Shown in pieces: positions 1 to 9,445 of a stretch of DNA of 64,000 nucleotides. The position numbers and the translations under genes were made by a program. The DNA comes from Pseudobacter sp. Its GTDB lineage: Bacteria > Bacteroidota > Bacteroidia > Chitinophagales > Chitinophagaceae. The notes under the pieces are model-generated. The model worked only from the letters and a program-made list of their open reading frames with translations, had not been told where the DNA came from and did no database searches. How positions within the stretch are numbered: the first letter of the stretch is position 1; each line of letters opens with the position of its first letter. Location: NCBI GenBank assembly GCA_017849455.1, contig JAFIGX010000024.1, positions 620,001 through 684,000 of the forward strand. The letters are read 5' to 3'.

Positions 1-5
1 AATGA

Positions 6-623
6 TTATATGAAGGAAAACTTAGCGGCCATTCTGATTAATGTAGCAGTATTCTTTGCTTCGAATTTAGCCAGCAGGTTTTTTCTATGCGAATCCACCG
101 TTGTGGTGCTGATGAACAATTTTTCGGCAATTTCATTATTAGTTAATCCTTCTGCAATGAGTGCCAGTACCTCTTTCTCCCTTCGTGTAATCACGGGTAT
201 TTTTAAATCTTCATTTCTTCTTATCGTTGCCGATGCGTCCAGGCTTAGAAATGTATGCCCCTGCACCACTGCTTCAATGGCCTCGGTCAGTTCTTCCCGT
301 GTGGCATTTTTTAATACATATCCGCTTGCTCCATTCTCCATCATCTTTTGAATAAAGCTTTGCTGATTAAAAGAGCTTAGCCCCAAAATGTGTATGGCAG
401 GGTACTTTGTTTTTAGTTCCTTGCATAAGTCGATACCACTTTTGTCGGGGAGATTGATATCCATCAGGATTACATCCGGCTGTTGCCGCTGTAGAAATGA
501 AAGACAGGAGGCTGCGCTCATCGCATGCCCCATCCATTCCATGCCTTTTTCATGTTGAAGTAAGGAACGGATTCCTTCCACAATCATGTAGTGATCATCT
601 GTAATAAAAATTTTTATCGCCAT
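6..623 (-). CDS. NarL/FixJ-type response regulator
   Basis: This 205-residue protein has a receiver domain at about residues 1-120 and a LuxR-type helix-turn-helix at about 140-205. The DD pair near residue 9, the phospho-acceptor Asp at about 55 (in MDINLPD) and a conserved Lys near 105 are visible. The C-terminal block has the LTxxExEVLxLIAxGxxNxEIA pattern of DNA-recognition domains. Its start overlaps the stop of the upstream sensor kinase by one base, so the two are almost certainly cotranscribed and translationally coupled. The kinase should phosphorylate this cytoplasmic transcription factor. Its targets cannot be read from the sequence; the exported-protein cluster at 2797-7871, divergent from the pair, is an obvious candidate. 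Confidence 0.93.
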   Translation of the reverse strand: MAIKIFITDDHYMIVEGIRSLLQHEKGMEWMGHAMSAASCLSFLQRQQPDVILMDINLPDKSGIDLCKELKTKYPAIHILGLSSFNQQSFIQKMMENGASGYVLKNATREELTEAIEAVVQGHTFLSLDASATIRRNEDLKIPVITRREKEVLALIAEGLTNNEIAEKLFISTTTVDSHRKNLLAKFEAKNTATLIRMAAKFSFI

Positions 624-2587
624 TAGATATCCAATTCAATATGAACAGAAGTTCCTTTATCAGGTTGTGAATCTACATCCAGTTTGCCTTTCAAAAAATC
701 TATACGATGTTGAATATTTCTCCATCCCATACCTTCTGTTCTTTTTACAATAGCGGTATCAAATCCTTTTCCGTCATCCTCAACCGTTACTGAAAGCCGG
801 TTGTCCGTCTTAGTCAGTTGCACTATAGCTGTTCCGGCAGCCGCGTGTTTCAGTGTATTATTAATCAATTCCTGCACAATGCGATATACGGTTACCGCTG
901 TAGTCTGTTCAAGTTGCACATCGTCGAATCCAATTGACTGGTAGCTGACGCTCAACGCACCGCTTTTATTAATGTCATTACAGAAATCTTTTAGCGCTGT
1001 ATCCAATCCGAATATCACCAGCGACTCCGGCATCATGTTGTGGGCCACCCTGCGCATTTCTTTTATGGAGCTGTCGAGCATGTCCATGGTGCGCTCAAAG
1101 GCCAGATGATTTTCAGGTGTCATCATCATATTTTCTTTCATAGTATTAAAAGAGTATTTAATTCCGGAGAGCATGCCGCCCAATCCGTCGTGAAGGTCTT
1201 TTGCCAGTCTGGAGCGCTCCCGCTCTTCACCTTTTAGTACGGCTTCGGTAGCGGTTAATTGTTTTTCAGTTTCCAGTTCTGCAATGCGTTGCTGCTGGAG
1301 TTTTTGTTTTTGTTTGTAGTTCCGGTATGAAAGTGAGGAGATGACCAGTATGATTATTGCAGTGCCAATTAAACTATAATTTAGTGTATTTTTTTGCCGG
1401 ATGGAAAGTTGCTGTAACTCCCTTTCTGTTTTCAAGTTTTTAATTTCGTTTTCTTTACTTGCAATCTGATACCGCATTTCAAGAGAAGCAATCCGTTTAT
1501 TATTTTCTTCGGAAAGAATACTGTCATTCAGTGCTATTGATTTTTTAAGATAGCTGTTTGAATTCCTGTAATCACCTTTTTTTTCATACCATACAGCAAA
1601 ACCGTCATACGCTTCCTTTCTTCGCATTTTTAAACCAGCCTTTTCAGCAAGTAAAAGAGTGGAGTCAAGATATATTTTGGATTCTGAAAGATTATTGAGG
1701 GCATTGAAACAATCGAATAGGAGGCTCATTACACCTGTTACCTGGTGTGCATCATTATCTATTTTTGCAAGCTGAAGAGACTTCTTTAAATGTGTAATGG
1801 CACTCGTAAATTCTTTTTTCCGCCGGGCCAGGTCTCCTTTCATGTAAAAAAAATATTGCGAATACGCTGTGTTTTGCAGTTCCAAAACAATCGGTTCTGC
1901 CTTATTAAGCACCTCCTGTACTTTGGAAAATTCTCCTTTATTGAGCAGTTCATTCGCATAGTTCATAAGGGTCCTGCATTTCAAATCATCATTAGACGAT
2001 TCTTCTGCCAGGACTAATGCCTTCTGTATATACTGCAATGATTTCGCGGAATCAGCCGTATGTGTATAAATGCTTGACAAATTCCCATAGAGAGAGGATA
2101 GGTAATTTTTATCGTTAAATTTTTCAAAAACACCAATGGATAGCAAATAATACTCAATGGATTTATAATAGTCCCCAATTCGGTTATAATTATTGGCCAA
2201 ATCCCAATAAAGAATACCCATTTCTCTTTTAGCGGCATAAGTTGTGTCGTTTTTCAGAAAACCGGTAAGGGAATCAGCATAAGAAAATGATTGCTGAAAA
2301 TCGCCTCTGTCTCCGTAATATTTAACATACATGGATAACGCTTTGCGAATGCCATAAGAAAAATTAATCCTTCGGCTGATAGCCAGCATCTCCTTAATAT
2401 AGGGCTCATGACCGGACGAATTATATAGGGTTGCTCTCAGGTATTGATAAATTGATTTTGCCCTGAAACTATCCGGAGTGGTATGATTATCAATATTGCG
2501 CTTCAGACTATCAATTTCAACCACCGTTTGCGACTGTACCTGCAAACAAACAAGAAATGAAAATATGAATACTGCGAATTTTATCAT
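623..2587 (-). CDS. TPR-containing sensor histidine kinase (HisKA_3 type)
   Basis: A 654-residue sensor kinase. It has an N-terminal signal sequence (residues 1-19), a long periplasmic region of tetratricopeptide-like helices (about 60-370), one membrane helix near 405-422, a short coiled linker, then the HisKA_3 dimerisation/phospho-acceptor segment with LAKDLHDGLGG (His near 466). The HATPase domain follows, with N-box ELINNTLKHA and G-box DDGKGFD. This is the usual partner architecture for NarL-type regulators in Bacteroidota. TPR ectodomains generally sense protein or envelope cues; the ligand here is unknown. The stop overlaps the start of the regulator gene. Confidence 0.92.
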   Translation of the reverse strand: MIKFAVFIFSFLVCLQVQSQTVVEIDSLKRNIDNHTTPDSFRAKSIYQYLRATLYNSSGHEPYIKEMLAISRRINFSYGIRKALSMYVKYYGDRGDFQQSFSYADSLTGFLKNDTTYAAKREMGILYWDLANNYNRIGDYYKSIEYYLLSIGVFEKFNDKNYLSSLYGNLSSIYTHTADSAKSLQYIQKALVLAEESSNDDLKCRTLMNYANELLNKGEFSKVQEVLNKAEPIVLELQNTAYSQYFFYMKGDLARRKKEFTSAITHLKKSLQLAKIDNDAHQVTGVMSLLFDCFNALNNLSESKIYLDSTLLLAEKAGLKMRRKEAYDGFAVWYEKKGDYRNSNSYLKKSIALNDSILSEENNKRIASLEMRYQIASKENEIKNLKTERELQQLSIRQKNTLNYSLIGTAIIILVISSLSYRNYKQKQKLQQQRIAELETEKQLTATEAVLKGEERERSRLAKDLHDGLGGMLSGIKYSFNTMKENMMMTPENHLAFERTMDMLDSSIKEMRRVAHNMMPESLVIFGLDTALKDFCNDINKSGALSVSYQSIGFDDVQLEQTTAVTVYRIVQELINNTLKHAAAGTAIVQLTKTDNRLSVTVEDDGKGFDTAIVKRTEGMGWRNIQHRIDFLKGKLDVDSQPDKGTSVHIELDI

Positions 2588-2796
2588 TTATTAAAAAAAG
2601 CTTTATACGCTGTTACAAATTACGCAAATAAGCCATTCAACCTATACCCCCTTTTTCCATGATTTTTCCGCTTTTATAAAATACCCTGTTTTTAGGGGAT
2701 GTTAAATTCATCGTCACCTGACTACTTTAGCCTTGGTTTTTGGAAATAACCCTTTGAGATCAACTTCCCGGAATGAAAATATTAAATTAAATACAA

Positions 2797-3363
2797 ATGA
2801 AAATGAACACCCTAATGACCACATCCCTTGAAGTAATTAGTATGGCAGTGCTCGTAAGCTGCGGTGGCGCCGGCTCTGCCAGCCCTTCCACCGCCAACCC
2901 GGTAGTATCTGAAAATAGCACGGCTATTGCTACCAAAAACGGCAGCGCCATGGTCGACCATGACACAGAACTTTCTACCGCGTTTGCGGGACTCACCGTT
3001 GAGCAGGCTTACATCGTAGATGGTAACGACAAAAAAATTGCAGGCAACAAGGTTGCACTCAACTCCAACTTTTCAATTGTGTATGAAGGGGTAAAAAACT
3101 ATACGCTTAAAGATGGCAAAGTGTTCCCCAATTTATCTATGCAGGTAATAGATGACGACCAGCAAACAGTGCTCAGCAAATCCGACCTGTTCGCTACCTC
3201 TTATCCCAACGGGCTTTCCGTAAGCGATGCATCCGTTCTCCGGGCTACCATTACCGTAGGCGACCCGTTAAAGCCGGGCAAATACATTTGTTCCATTCAG
3301 GTAATCGATAAGAATAACGAAAATGCGGCTATCCATTCAACCTGGGACTTTGAGGTGAAGTAA
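2797..3363 (+). CDS. hypothetical lipoprotein, first gene of an exported-protein cluster
   Basis: A 188-residue protein with a lipoprotein signal: a short hydrophobic stretch ending in LVSCGG at about residues 19-24, followed by a Ser/Ala/Thr-rich linker. The remainder (about 55-188) is predicted to be beta-rich, with alternating hydrophobic residues and a C-terminal WDFEVK strand. No family is recognised. It lies 209 bp from the divergently transcribed sensor kinase and about 55 bp before the next exported protein, so it probably heads that operon. The mature protein should be anchored in the outer or inner membrane facing the periplasm or surface. Confidence 0.75.
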   Translation: MKMNTLMTTSLEVISMAVLVSCGGAGSASPSTANPVVSENSTAIATKNGSAMVDHDTELSTAFAGLTVEQAYIVDGNDKKIAGNKVALNSNFSIVYEGVKNYTLKDGKVFPNLSMQVIDDDQQTVLSKSDLFATSYPNGLSVSDASVLRATITVGDPLKPGKYICSIQVIDKNNENAAIHSTWDFEVK

Positions 3364-3418
3364 AAATGAATCGCATGGTTTAATGAACAAAAAAATTTAT
3401 GAACCCGGCTTATCAAAA

Positions 3419-5458
3419 ATGAAACGCATGAAAAAGTATGTTTTCCTCTTACTGTTTATTCCTATGACCGTAGCCGGTACAGCGCAAACTAAACAGAAAC
3501 CCAAACCGAAACCCAAACAAAAAGAAGCAGCTTCTACCCAAAACGAAATGGCAGACATGCTGAAGGAGATGCAGAAGTCCATAGACGAAATAAGCCCGGA
3601 AGATAAAAAGATGATGGACAGCATGGGCATTAAAATGCCTTCTTTAAATAATGTACCCAAAGTAAGCAATCAGCAACTCGCTGCCGCCCGGAAGAATGAA
3701 GGAATGATTGTTCCAAAAAAGGATGCAGCAAGAATAAGCGCCGCATTGGCTATAACACTCACTAATTCCGAAATGAGTGCATATATCATTAAAACATACC
3801 AGTCGGTATTGACAAAACTGCCGCCTTCGGTTAAAGCCAAAGGAGCCGAAATTTATCAGCAAACAAAAAACTTAAATAAATCTGTAGCAAATACAGCAGT
3901 AGGACTATGGATAGACGGGAAACCCACACTGGCTCTCTATATTATGGGAGAGGCATGCAAAGCAGACCCTGCCAATGCCATCATACTGAATAACTATGCC
4001 GCTTTTTTAACCATGTGCGGCGCCGAACACCTGGCATTGCCCATCTTAAATAATCTTAACAAACGTTATCCCAAAAACAGCAGCATCCTCAATAACATTA
4101 CACAGGCATGGCTGGGATTAGGTGATATATCAAGGGCTGAAAAATACGCCGACAGCACAATCCGTATCTATGCTTATCATTCGCAGGCCAATATGGCAAA
4201 ATGTTTAATTGAAGAAAGCAGAGGCAATATCCCGAAAGCGGTAGAAGCGGCAAAAAAAAGCATCTACAGATCATATAGTAATGAAAAAGAAAATAAATTA
4301 AAGACACTGGGGTATCATTTAAAAAGGGAAGATATTAGTTGGGACAGGCCCATGCCGCAAGACGCAATGGGATTAGGAAAATTTACCTGGCCCGAATATC
4401 CTTTGGACGTTGAACAAAATAAAAAGCTGGAAAAAAACTGGTCGGACTTTAAAGCTGAATGCCAGGAGAAAATAAATGAGTTAACTAATACCCGCCAGGC
4501 ACTGGAACAGGAATACATGGCTATCAATGCTTCCAGAACCAGCCGCCTAATTAGTGAAGGCAGCAATATACAAATGCTGCCGGGCTATGCCGCAAAAGCA
4601 ATATTAAAATTGGGCCCCGGGATAGAAGATGTAAATGGGAACATGTCTTTTGTTTTTGCACAGCAATTGGAACCGGTTTTAAATGCAGCTTCTGCAGTGA
4701 ATGATTTTGAAAACCAGTTAATGGAACAACAGCAGGTAATAGACAAAAAATACAAAGACAAAATTGGCGAAGGAAGGGAAAATCCTCTTGAAGCAATATG
4801 TAAAGACGAGAATGCTATCCGCAACGAATTTCTCAGACTTGCCAATGGAAAAATGCAAAACGCATATAAACAATACCTTAGTTATGTACGGCGAAAAACA
4901 GGCGATCTTTTATATTATTACCAATACACAATGTGGCCCGAACAGTTTGAGCTGGCAAAGGTAAATGCGCAGATAGCCTGGTTAACGCAAATAAAAAGCC
5001 AAACCGTATTTTTTAAAGACATCAGCAGATGGTGCTCTGCCGAACCCAAACCAACAAAACCGGGGCAATTACAAAATTTTGATGATGTTCATTGCGACTA
5101 TGTAAGTACTATGAAGCTGGGTGTTTATACAATTACATCAAGCTGCAGCAACTTATTTGGTGAATTTGATTTTGGCGGCGTAAATATTAATCTGACAGAT
5201 AATGTAGAAACAGGCCGATTTTCCGGCTCGGCAATGGTGGGCGCCGGTAAAAGCTTTGACGGACCTGCCGGTACAGAATTGGAGGCGTCAGTAGCCGCTT
5301 TGGTTGAATGGGACAATACAGGCATTACCGATGTGGGGGCTATTGTTGGAGCAAATGCAGACGCAGGAGGTGTAACAATAGCCGGTGCAGATGTTAAGAT
5401 AACCGTTAACAGTGGCGTAAGTACTACAGGAAAGGGAATATTGCAAGGCATTAAATAA
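3419..5458 (+). CDS. secreted TPR-like protein of unknown function
   Basis: The start at 3419 puts a good signal peptide at the N-terminus (MKRMKKYVFLLLF, then VAGTAQ); an in-frame start at 3383 would add 12 residues in front of it. The mature part begins with a Lys/Pro-rich low-complexity tract. Then come a helical segment with EMQKSIDEISPEDKKMMDSM, TPR-like helices around 160-290 (ALYIMGEACKADPANAIILN, LGDISRAEKYADSTI), a long helical/coiled region (350-530), and a Gly/Ala/Val-rich beta C-terminus (about 590-679) that resembles repeated beta-hairpins. About 680 residues. No enzymatic motif is seen. It sits in a run of four exported proteins with short gaps. Confidence 0.8.
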   Translation: MKRMKKYVFLLLFIPMTVAGTAQTKQKPKPKPKQKEAASTQNEMADMLKEMQKSIDEISPEDKKMMDSMGIKMPSLNNVPKVSNQQLAAARKNEGMIVPKKDAARISAALAITLTNSEMSAYIIKTYQSVLTKLPPSVKAKGAEIYQQTKNLNKSVANTAVGLWIDGKPTLALYIMGEACKADPANAIILNNYAAFLTMCGAEHLALPILNNLNKRYPKNSSILNNITQAWLGLGDISRAEKYADSTIRIYAYHSQANMAKCLIEESRGNIPKAVEAAKKSIYRSYSNEKENKLKTLGYHLKREDISWDRPMPQDAMGLGKFTWPEYPLDVEQNKKLEKNWSDFKAECQEKINELTNTRQALEQEYMAINASRTSRLISEGSNIQMLPGYAAKAILKLGPGIEDVNGNMSFVFAQQLEPVLNAASAVNDFENQLMEQQQVIDKKYKDKIGEGRENPLEAICKDENAIRNEFLRLANGKMQNAYKQYLSYVRRKTGDLLYYYQYTMWPEQFELAKVNAQIAWLTQIKSQTVFFKDISRWCSAEPKPTKPGQLQNFDDVHCDYVSTMKLGVYTITSSCSNLFGEFDFGGVNINLTDNVETGRFSGSAMVGAGKSFDGPAGTELEASVAALVEWDNTGITDVGAIVGANADAGGVTIAGADVKITVNSGVSTTGKGILQGIK

Positions 5459-5475
5459 TCATTCAAAATTATAAA

Positions 5476-6471
5476 ATGAGAAAAATGAATTATTTGATCC
5501 TGCCTTTAGCATTATTTTTTTCATATAATGCCTTTACGCAGGATTGTACCAAAGAAGCACTTCGTCAAAAACCGGGTACCTGGAAAGCAGGGCCGCAAGG
5601 TTCTATTCACGATGTAACCGCGGCAGACTTAGCAAAAGAAAAAGCGGTATTAGCGGGTATTCATAAAATGATTACTACGAACTATACCCCAACCGGATGC
5701 CAGATCGGATACAGTACCGTATATGGTAAATACAGCGCTTCCGGGCAAAACTGGGTGGCGGATCCCTATCATTATACTATGTATATCCTCCGGTATTTGT
5801 GCGATAAGAATAGCGCTGACAAATCAAAATACTATGTTGATTATTCTACCCCTACTACAGTAAACATTACAGCTAATGTGGTGTTCTCACTGAATAATCT
5901 CTACGCTGCAACGATTGCCCCGGATGAAGCAAGAAACTATTTGAAACTAAAACAAAAACCGGAGAAAAAAGACGGTGTATGGTATATGGGCGAAGAGGTG
6001 GTGGGCGATTATGGCACACCCGGCGAAATAAAAGAATACCGCTGGCTGATTACCTATAATGATACTCTTCCCTTTTATTATGTAAGCCGCAAAGAATATT
6101 TACTGATACAAAAGAAGAGATTGGAGAAGACTTTACAGGAAAGCCCGGGCGAAAAAGAATATATCAATACGTTTCTCCACAATATTTCCGAATATTTAAA
6201 AAATCCGGATACAGCATTAAACAAGCCTGCCATTTGCATGTGGAATGAAGAAGAAAGGTTTGAAAAATTTGTAGAGGAGGGAACCCCGGGTTCATTCTTC
6301 GCAGTAAAGCCCAATCTTGATTATTATCACAAAAAATTACCTAAGTCTTCTCCCCAATTTTTTACCGTGGTTTATAAAATAGCGAAAGGCGATGCTGTAT
6401 TTGCAGACAACTACCAAGCGATAAAAAAAGCGGTTGATTTTACAAAAATTAAAGACCTGCTGGGAAAATGA
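5476..6471 (+). CDS. hypothetical secreted protein
   Basis: A 331-residue protein with a cleavable signal peptide (MNYLILPLALFFSYNAFTQ, start at residue 4 also possible). The mature sequence has a KPGTWK element and several aromatic-rich blocks (WVADPYHYTMYILRYLC, KDGVWYMGEEVVGDYG), then a charged helical C-terminal half. Two Cys in the first third and one in the Tyr-rich block could form disulfides. No family is recognised. It starts 17 bp after the TPR-like gene, and its stop overlaps an in-frame upstream start of the next gene, so the cluster is cotranscribed. Confidence 0.75.
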   Translation: MRKMNYLILPLALFFSYNAFTQDCTKEALRQKPGTWKAGPQGSIHDVTAADLAKEKAVLAGIHKMITTNYTPTGCQIGYSTVYGKYSASGQNWVADPYHYTMYILRYLCDKNSADKSKYYVDYSTPTTVNITANVVFSLNNLYAATIAPDEARNYLKLKQKPEKKDGVWYMGEEVVGDYGTPGEIKEYRWLITYNDTLPFYYVSRKEYLLIQKKRLEKTLQESPGEKEYINTFLHNISEYLKNPDTALNKPAICMWNEEERFEKFVEEGTPGSFFAVKPNLDYYHKKLPKSSPQFFTVVYKIAKGDAVFADNYQAIKKAVDFTKIKDLLGK

Positions 6472-6512
6472 ATGACCGTAATTCAAAAAACATCCTCAAC
6501 CAGAATAAGAAT

Positions 6513-7871
6513 ATGAAAATAATTTTGACAATTCTCATCCTGATACTGTCATCAACCTCCGTATTGGCACAAAAAGAAGCCTTTGACCTTACAACTTATA
6601 CGGCGCCGGAAAACTGGGTAAAGGAAACCAGGGAGAACGCGGTGAGTTATATTAACACGAATAATAAAACGTGGTGCAGGCTCATTGTTTATAGAAGCAC
6701 AGCCAGCAAAGGAAACACTAAAAGCGATTTTGAAAGCGAATGGAATACCCTTATTGCAAAAGAGTACAACATAACGGAAGCTCCACAGTCAAGCGAAGAA
6801 GTGGAAGCAGAAGGCTGGAAAGTAAAATCAGGCTCCGGGAGTTTTTATTTTAACAAGCAACCCGCAATCGTCATGCTTACTACATTTTCCGGATACAATG
6901 TATGCCTGAGTATTTTGGCTACTACAAACAGCCAGCGCTACCTGGAAACAATTAAAAATTTTATCGGCAATGTTGAGTTGAAGAAACCGGCTGTCGGAGG
7001 AGCGGATACTAAACCAACCAATCAACAACAATCTTCTAACACGGCTTTTAAATTTACTACTACCAACTTTGATGATGGCTGGACAGCAACAGAAGAACCC
7101 GATTGGGTAAAAGTGACGAAAGGAAATACAACGGTGTTGCTTCATTATGCTAAAGAAGGAACAACAAATGCTGCAGACCCCGAACCTCATATCAATACGG
7201 CCTGGAATATCCTGGTTGCCCCGCGATACAGTAACCTGAAGAATTATAGAATCGCTTCCCCATCTCTCGATCCGCAACGGGCTTATCTCGGCGCCGGGAA
7301 TCTTACAGATAATAAAACAGGCAAACAGGTTTATGTTGCTTTATTCAGAAAAGGAAGCTCAAATTGGGTGGAATTTATTTCACCTGATAAAAACAGTTTT
7401 GTAAAAGAATTTGGAACCGATATAAACAATATAGGCTGGGATGCAAGCAGTGATATATGGAATCCATTGCTTAAGATGTTCGCTTATAACAAATTTGCCG
7501 TGGCAGCATCAGATATTACCGGCAAATGGGCAAGCTGGAGCGGCTCCAATATTCAATATGTAAATGTTTATACAGGATTGGATGCCGGTATGGGGCATGC
7601 ACAAAACGGGAATGCAATTGTTTTTAACGCAAACGGCACTTACAACAGGGAATACAAGGGCATAAGTGGCAGCCCGGGCAGCGGCAATCAATATTATGGT
7701 GAAAAAAATAATGGCAATGCCATTGTGAACAACTGGGAATTAAAACTCACCAACGCTTTTAAAGGTGAAACACATGTATTCACTGCACAGTTTGAAGCAG
7801 TGAAAGGCGGACGCATCCTTCATTTATGGCGGGGAAATATTGAAGAAATGCATTTATACCGGGTAAAGTAG
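6513..7871 (+). CDS. hypothetical secreted two-domain protein
   Basis: The start at 6513 (MKIILTILILILSSTSVLAQ) gives a clean signal peptide; a longer in-frame start at 6468 overlaps the previous stop by 4 bp but would bury the signal. About 452 residues. Two halves look related: residues 20-155 carry the pattern YTAPENWVKE...TWCRLIVYRST, and residues 175-310 carry FDDGWTATEEPDWVKV...VLLHYAKEG, followed by a C-terminal beta-rich domain beginning DITGKWASW that resembles lipocalin-like beta-barrels (GxW opening, LHLWRGNIEEMHLYRV ending). This is reading by eye, not a domain hit. It ends the exported-protein cluster. Confidence 0.75.
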   Translation: MKIILTILILILSSTSVLAQKEAFDLTTYTAPENWVKETRENAVSYINTNNKTWCRLIVYRSTASKGNTKSDFESEWNTLIAKEYNITEAPQSSEEVEAEGWKVKSGSGSFYFNKQPAIVMLTTFSGYNVCLSILATTNSQRYLETIKNFIGNVELKKPAVGGADTKPTNQQQSSNTAFKFTTTNFDDGWTATEEPDWVKVTKGNTTVLLHYAKEGTTNAADPEPHINTAWNILVAPRYSNLKNYRIASPSLDPQRAYLGAGNLTDNKTGKQVYVALFRKGSSNWVEFISPDKNSFVKEFGTDINNIGWDASSDIWNPLLKMFAYNKFAVAASDITGKWASWSGSNIQYVNVYTGLDAGMGHAQNGNAIVFNANGTYNREYKGISGSPGSGNQYYGEKNNGNAIVNNWELKLTNAFKGETHVFTAQFEAVKGGRILHLWRGNIEEMHLYRVK

Positions 7872-8089
7872 TAGCTCGGCACATTACTATCAAACCAGAA
7901 ACGGCCATTGGAAAAAACCAGCTATCGATTTGCCAAAGAATATTTTCCGGCATCCAGGAATGGGACCTGGCCTTATCCGCAGACAAAGAAACACTTCGCG
8001 ACCGGCCTTTTAAAGGCGGCAATTATTATCCCGGTACATGGCTATATAAAGCCGTTGTTTCGGATAGCTTTCTTGTCAGAACTGATTGA
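7868..8089 (+). pseudogene. unidentified coding remnant between convergent genes
   Basis: One frame here reads like protein (IQEWDLALSADKETLRD, then GGNYYPGTWLYKAVVSD) and closes at a TGA at 8087-8089, but there is no start codon in that frame and it abuts the end of the upstream gene. It could be the 3' end of a gene whose 5' part was deleted. I do not recognise the family. Confidence 0.3.
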
Positions 8090-8135
8090 TGTGTTGGTGA
8101 CGAGTTTATGCACCCAGCTTTACCAATAATATGTT

Positions 8136-8571
8136 CTACATTGTCGGCATTACAGGAACGAGTCCATGTTTTGCCATCACCATTTTTAATTTTTCTATGT
8201 CAGGAGGAGCACCGGCATTGATAATTTCGGCCATTTCTTTAAAATAGGCCGGGGCCAGCAAGGCGGGAGTGATTACGGCCAGGGCTTTAGCATCTTCATG
8301 TTGTAAATTATTAAAACCATGAACAGCACCACGTGGAATGAAATAAGTTTCTCCCGGGGCAATGTTTATCACTTTTTCGCCTACTGTAAAAGTCATCATA
8401 CCGGCTAATCCATAAATGGTTTCATCAAAATTTTCGTGATAGTGAGGCAAGGGTACCCGGGCGCCTGGTGGTACTGTAAATTCAAACATAGTTGAAGTGC
8501 CGTTCGTGTCGGCAGCTTCCATCAAAAAAGTCAATGGTAACCTGACCGGCTCTGATCGTTTCTTTTTTCAT
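8136..8571 (-). pseudogene. cupin-domain protein with a one-base frameshift
   Basis: The reading frame from ATG at 8571 gives MKKETIRAGQVTID, the usual N-terminus of this small cupin family, but after a run of six T (on the coding strand, near 8525-8530) it falls out of frame. The main body (FLMEAADTNGTSTMFEFTVP onward) continues in the next frame to 8136. Removing one T restores a continuous protein of about 145 residues. The cupin metal motif is intact: HYHENFDETIYGL, later PRGAVHGFNN. Either a sequencing homopolymer error or a recent real frameshift. The Crp-like gene on the same strand upstream is also broken, which favours decay. Confidence 0.7.
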
Positions 8572-8644
8572 GACAATAATTTTAAGTTTTATGTAGCTAA
8601 ACTACCCTGGTGAAATGGTAAAGGCCTTGATTTCAGATAGGAAA

Positions 8645-9208
8645 TCATTTTAGAGAAACTTTTTTCCTGATACGGCTTAATGTTTCCGGTGTCATGGCTA
8701 AATAGGAAGCTATATGATACAGCGGTAATCGTTGTAATAAATGAGGTTCTTCTCGAATAAAGCGCAGGTATTTTTCTTCAGGCGTTTCAACGGTAGCTTC
8801 CACTAATCGTTTTTTCAGCATATAATTTGTGTCTTGTTGTGCTCTTATAAAACCCATGGTAAAAGAATGAATATGCGTAACAGCATAGACCCAGTTTTTT
8901 TGATTGACGATCATCAGCTCACCGTCCTCAAGGGCCTGCACATTTAATTCAGTGGGCTTATTATCGAGAAAACTAACCAACTCGCTTACCCATCCTCCTT
9001 CTGTTTTGAAATAAATAGTGCGATCCTCGCCATTGTTATTGATTTGGCAATATTTCCCATCCCCCTTTTCTAATATCCCTTCAATATAGCAACACAAAAC
9101 AATACTTCACTTTTTTTCGCAAGGTGATAAATTATCTAACGAATGGTTTAGCGGCAACGCATTTTTACAACCATTATTAGCAAGAAATAAAAACAATGAT
9201 TTCGTCAG
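8645..9208 (-). pseudogene. Crp/Fnr-like regulator, N-terminus broken by in-frame stop
   Basis: The intact part (8645-9097, about 150 residues) has the second half of a cyclic-nucleotide-binding-like domain (NNNGEDRTIYFKTEGGW, SELVSFL), the dimer helix, and a C-terminal helix-turn-helix (LPLYHIASYLAMTPETLSRI), as in the short Bacteroidota Crp-like regulators of about 190 residues. Upstream in the same frame there is a TGA at 9107-9109, and before it a stretch (NALPLNHSLDNLSPCEKK) that resembles the missing N-terminal helices, but the conserved beta-strand segment in between is absent. The region further upstream belongs to an IS-like hairpin. The best reading is a decayed gene; a short product from a TTG start at 9097 is possible. 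Confidence 0.6.
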
Positions 9209-9212
9209 TCCC

Positions 9213-9260
9213 AATAAATAAAAGGCTGTCTCAAAAGTAATGAGCAGCCTCTTATTTATT
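9213..9260. repeat. 16-bp inverted repeat with IS-terminus-like core
   Basis: Left arm AATAAATAAAAGGCTG at 9213-9228 pairs with the right arm at 9245-9260 with one mismatch, around a 16-base loop. The left arm runs into GGCTGTCTCAAAAGT, a sequence typical of terminal repeats of several transposase families in Bacteroidota. It is probably a solo IS end or a small non-autonomous element left after excision; it could also act as a terminator. It lies exactly where the Crp-like gene loses its N-terminus. Confidence 0.5.
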
Positions 9261-9445
9261 CGGGTACCTGATGGTGATAGGTAGTCGTCGTTTAAGCGAT
9301 CTTCAGGGCCTTCGTTTCTTTTTGATACATCCTCCTGCACAGCGTATCCTACCCAATTTGTTCCCGGATTCTTGTATTCAAAAAACCCGCATTGCCATTA
9401 ATAAAAGCAATGCTCATTTACCGGTCTCATCGTTGAATAAATTTT

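Noticed and set aside
10..351. Open frame opposite the NarL-type regulator
   Set aside because: It lies wholly inside the regulator gene on the other strand, has no domain features, and the regulator is complete and convincing.
7908..8129. 73-codon frame after the exported cluster
   Set aside because: A different frame in the same place reads more like protein; this one is probably its shadow.
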